The notes under the pieces were generated by a model. That model did not search any database. It was not told the DNA's origin and was given only the letters and a program-made list of their open reading frames with translations. DNA of 64,000 nucleotides, from NCBI GenBank assembly GCA_964622255.1, contig CAZUPK010000012.1, forward strand, positions 5,004-69,003, in the 5' to 3' direction. Shown one piece after another: positions 62,342 to 64,000 of this stretch. The position numbers and the translations under genes are program-made. Position 1 is the stretch's first letter. Each line of letters opens with the position of its first letter. Source of the DNA: SZUA-1377 sp964622255. GTDB taxonomy: Bacteria; Campylobacterota; Campylobacteria; Campylobacterales; QNZT01.

Positions 62342-64000
62342 TTATTTTGGCTTTTTAATCAAATAAAATTCTAATACTTTTTTAATATTATTATTATATC
62401 TTCTTAAAGAATCAATATTAAATATATTTTGTTCTATTATTTGATATATTATTTTTTTATCTTTTTCATTTAAATTTCTAAAACTATCCCACCATTTTTG
62501 AGTTATACCTTCTTTTTCAAAATGTAATCTATAGATTATAAAGGGTTCTGGCATGTATAAAATTTTATAAAATTCATCTATGTTTTTTCCAAAAGCCTTT
62601 TCAAAAAAACTTTTACCTCGCCCAATCTTTCCTTTTGTTGAATTTAAAACAGCTTGTATTGCTCTAATAAATTTTTTATTCCAATATTTTCCAATAAATT
62701 CCCTATTTTTTGATACATCTCCATAAATAGGAATATACTTCATAGGAAATGAATATATATTTACATCTAATTTCTCACATAATTCTACATTTATTTTCAT
62801 ACGAATATAAAGTTCTTCAGGTTTATCTTTATAATTATATAAAAGATAATTAGATAGATTTTTTATACCATATTTAGCAGATAATTCTATAGCTTTAACA
62901 TATTGTTTTTCTATTCTTAACTCGTCAAATGCGATCCTAAGTGGTTTAATTGGAATTTGTGATAATAATTTAATCTTTTCTTCTGTCAAATATCTAGCGT
63001 CAACTCCTTGATTAAAATCTACATATCTAGTTTTTGGTGCTTTATTTCTATATTTTTCATATATATCTTTGATTAAAGGATATATCTTTAATAAATTTTT
63101 TTTTGTAGTAGTTTCAAGTTTTAATAATTGAAATTCATCTAATTTGTTATAAAAAAATTGTTGATTTTCTCCTTTTAATCTTTTTAGCATTTCTTGTAAA
63201 AGATAATAGCCTTTTTTGGTATATGCTACATCATTGGCACTCTTTTTAAGATTTCTAATTGTTATATCTAACCAATTTGGTTCAATATATTTAGCACCTT
63301 TATAAAATCCAATCTCAATAATTTCATCAATAATTTGTGAAAAATCTTTTGAAGCCAAGACATTATTATCTAAAAGAAGTAGGTTTCTTTGTTCTCCAAA
63401 ATGCTTATTAATATCTTCAATATTATTTTTTAAAGATATATAACTTTTATATTTAGGCTCAATCGTAGGAACTGCACAAAAAGGACACTTTCTTTTACAC
63501 CCTCTTGTCATATATCCATAATAGCCATTTGATTCAGGATATTTATAATCAATTTCATCTAAAATAGAATAATCAAGCGGTAATTCATCTATTATAGTAT
63601 CATTATCATCTAAAATACCAGCTTTATCAAGTAAACCAACAATTGGCTTTATTCCAGTAGCTTCTTCTATTTCTTTTGGTAAAACAGAAGCCATTACTCC
63701 ACCAATTAGAATATCCTTTTTATAATCTTTTACTAAGCCTTTTGCAAACTCTATAGTTTCAATCGTTTTATCCCAATAAAATGTAAACAGTGTAGCAATA
63801 CAAACCTTATCATATTTTGGATGTTTCAAGTATTCTTTCTTTTTGTAAAATCTACTATAATATTTTAAATTTTCTGATATTAAAGGTTTATTTTTATCAA
63901 AATTATCTAAAATCTCTTCTAATAATTTTTTTCTACCAGTTTTTATAAATTGCAAAATATCTTTCGGAATGTTCGAATCGGGATTATTTTTTATAAACTC
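62342..64000 (-). CDS. Radical SAM protein of unknown function (5' end outside window)
   Basis: The open frame reaches the right window edge; an internal TTG at 63955 could be taken as a start but has no special support, so the gene is probably partial (553 codons visible). A cobalamin-binding-like alpha/beta part (DILIGGVMASVLPKEIEE) is followed by a radical SAM motif GYMTRGCKRKCPFCAVPTI (CxxxCxxC) and a TIM-barrel part with YVDFNQGVDARYLTEEKI and LRIAFDELR. The C-terminal 150 residues are helical. This resembles B12-binding-type radical SAM proteins; the substrate is unknown. It is convergent with the PRTase gene. Confidence 0.75.
   Translation of the reverse strand, partial: EFIKNNPDSNIPKDILQFIKTGRKKLLEEILDNFDKNKPLISENLKYYSRFYKKKEYLKHPKYDKVCIATLFTFYWDKTIETIEFAKGLVKDYKKDILIGGVMASVLPKEIEEATGIKPIVGLLDKAGILDDNDTIIDELPLDYSILDEIDYKYPESNGYYGYMTRGCKRKCPFCAVPTIEPKYKSYISLKNNIEDINKHFGEQRNLLLLDNNVLASKDFSQIIDEIIEIGFYKGAKYIEPNWLDITIRNLKKSANDVAYTKKGYYLLQEMLKRLKGENQQFFYNKLDEFQLLKLETTTKKNLLKIYPLIKDIYEKYRNKAPKTRYVDFNQGVDARYLTEEKIKLLSQIPIKPLRIAFDELRIEKQYVKAIELSAKYGIKNLSNYLLYNYKDKPEELYIRMKINVELCEKLDVNIYSFPMKYIPIYGDVSKNREFIGKYWNKKFIRAIQAVLNSTKGKIGRGKSFFEKAFGKNIDEFYKILYMPEPFIIYRLHFEKEGITQKWWDSFRNLNEKDKKIIYQIIEQNIFNIDSLRRYNNNIKKVLEFYLIKKPK

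Noticed and set aside
63965..63985. GTTCGAATCGGGA looks like a tRNA T-loop
   Set aside because: The flanking bases do not form a T-stem or acceptor stem, and the stretch lies in the radical SAM reading frame.
1..64000. CRISPR arrays, rRNA or tRNA genes, intact IS elements
   Set aside because: No regularly spaced direct repeats, no rRNA-like stretches, no full cloverleaf and no transposase were seen.

Overview
The window is a 64 kb piece of an AT-rich chromosome (roughly one third G+C by eye). It comes from a member of the Campylobacterota (Epsilonproteobacteria), most likely a free-living Sulfurimonas-type relative. Gene order shows this best. The minus-strand block obgE-proB-fmt-birA-parA-parB-atpF'-atpF-atpH-atpA-atpG-atpD-atpC-tolQ-tolR-tolA-tolB-pal-cpoB-slyD, the plus-strand block bcp-queH-fabZ-lpxA-clpX-mreB-mreC-carB, eno followed by a short FtsB-like gene, and mraY/murD divergent from gpmI are all arrangements known from Campylobacter and its relatives. 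The ATP synthase cluster has b and b' subunits but no a or c genes, also as in that group. Genus assignment is an inference and remains open.

Layout. 1-1661: a cyclic-di-GMP protein (PAS-PAS-GGDSF-EAL) cut by the window edge. 1718-17706: one long leftward array covering envelope integrity (Tol-Pal), F1 ATP synthase, chromosome segregation (ParAB), protein biotinylation, initiator-tRNA formylation, proline synthesis and the ribosome-assembly GTPase Obg. 17.7-20.2 kb: an accessory island with an orphan IS200/IS605-type hairpin, a periplasmic protein of four PilJ-like units, and a small degenerate GGDEF protein. 20.2-24.5 kb: rpsR, ssb, rpsF, holA, rnr and a truncated DUF2442 gene (all leftward), then a second IS605-type hairpin. 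25-38.2 kb: NFACT protein, murD, mraY (frameshifted), gpmI, a three-repeat glycine-rich surface protein, rpsT, prfA, RDD and MFS membrane proteins, a lone DppB-type permease and a serC-serA pair.

38.2-47.1 kb: a GspG-like pseudopilin, recA, eno, ftsB-like gene, a cation/proton antiporter, bioB, topA and a phosphohexomutase. 47.2-56.8 kb: the bcp to carB block plus a short TsaC-like gene. 56.9-64 kb: a secreted protein with an EF-hand-like loop, an orphan OmpR-type regulator beside an OprO/P-type porin, an SPL-type radical SAM protein, MltB, a phosphoribosyltransferase and a partial radical SAM gene running off the right edge.

Most of the window is conserved housekeeping DNA. The points worth a second look are: the mraY frameshift just before its essential HHH motif; the PilJ-repeat protein with its I-site-bearing GGDEF relic; the triple-repeat glycine-rich protein; two solo IS605-type hairpins; two unannotated small ORFs (32 and 33 codons); an rpsF leader that can hide its own ribosome binding site; and a structured topA leader. 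I saw no rRNA, tRNA, CRISPR array or intact transposase.
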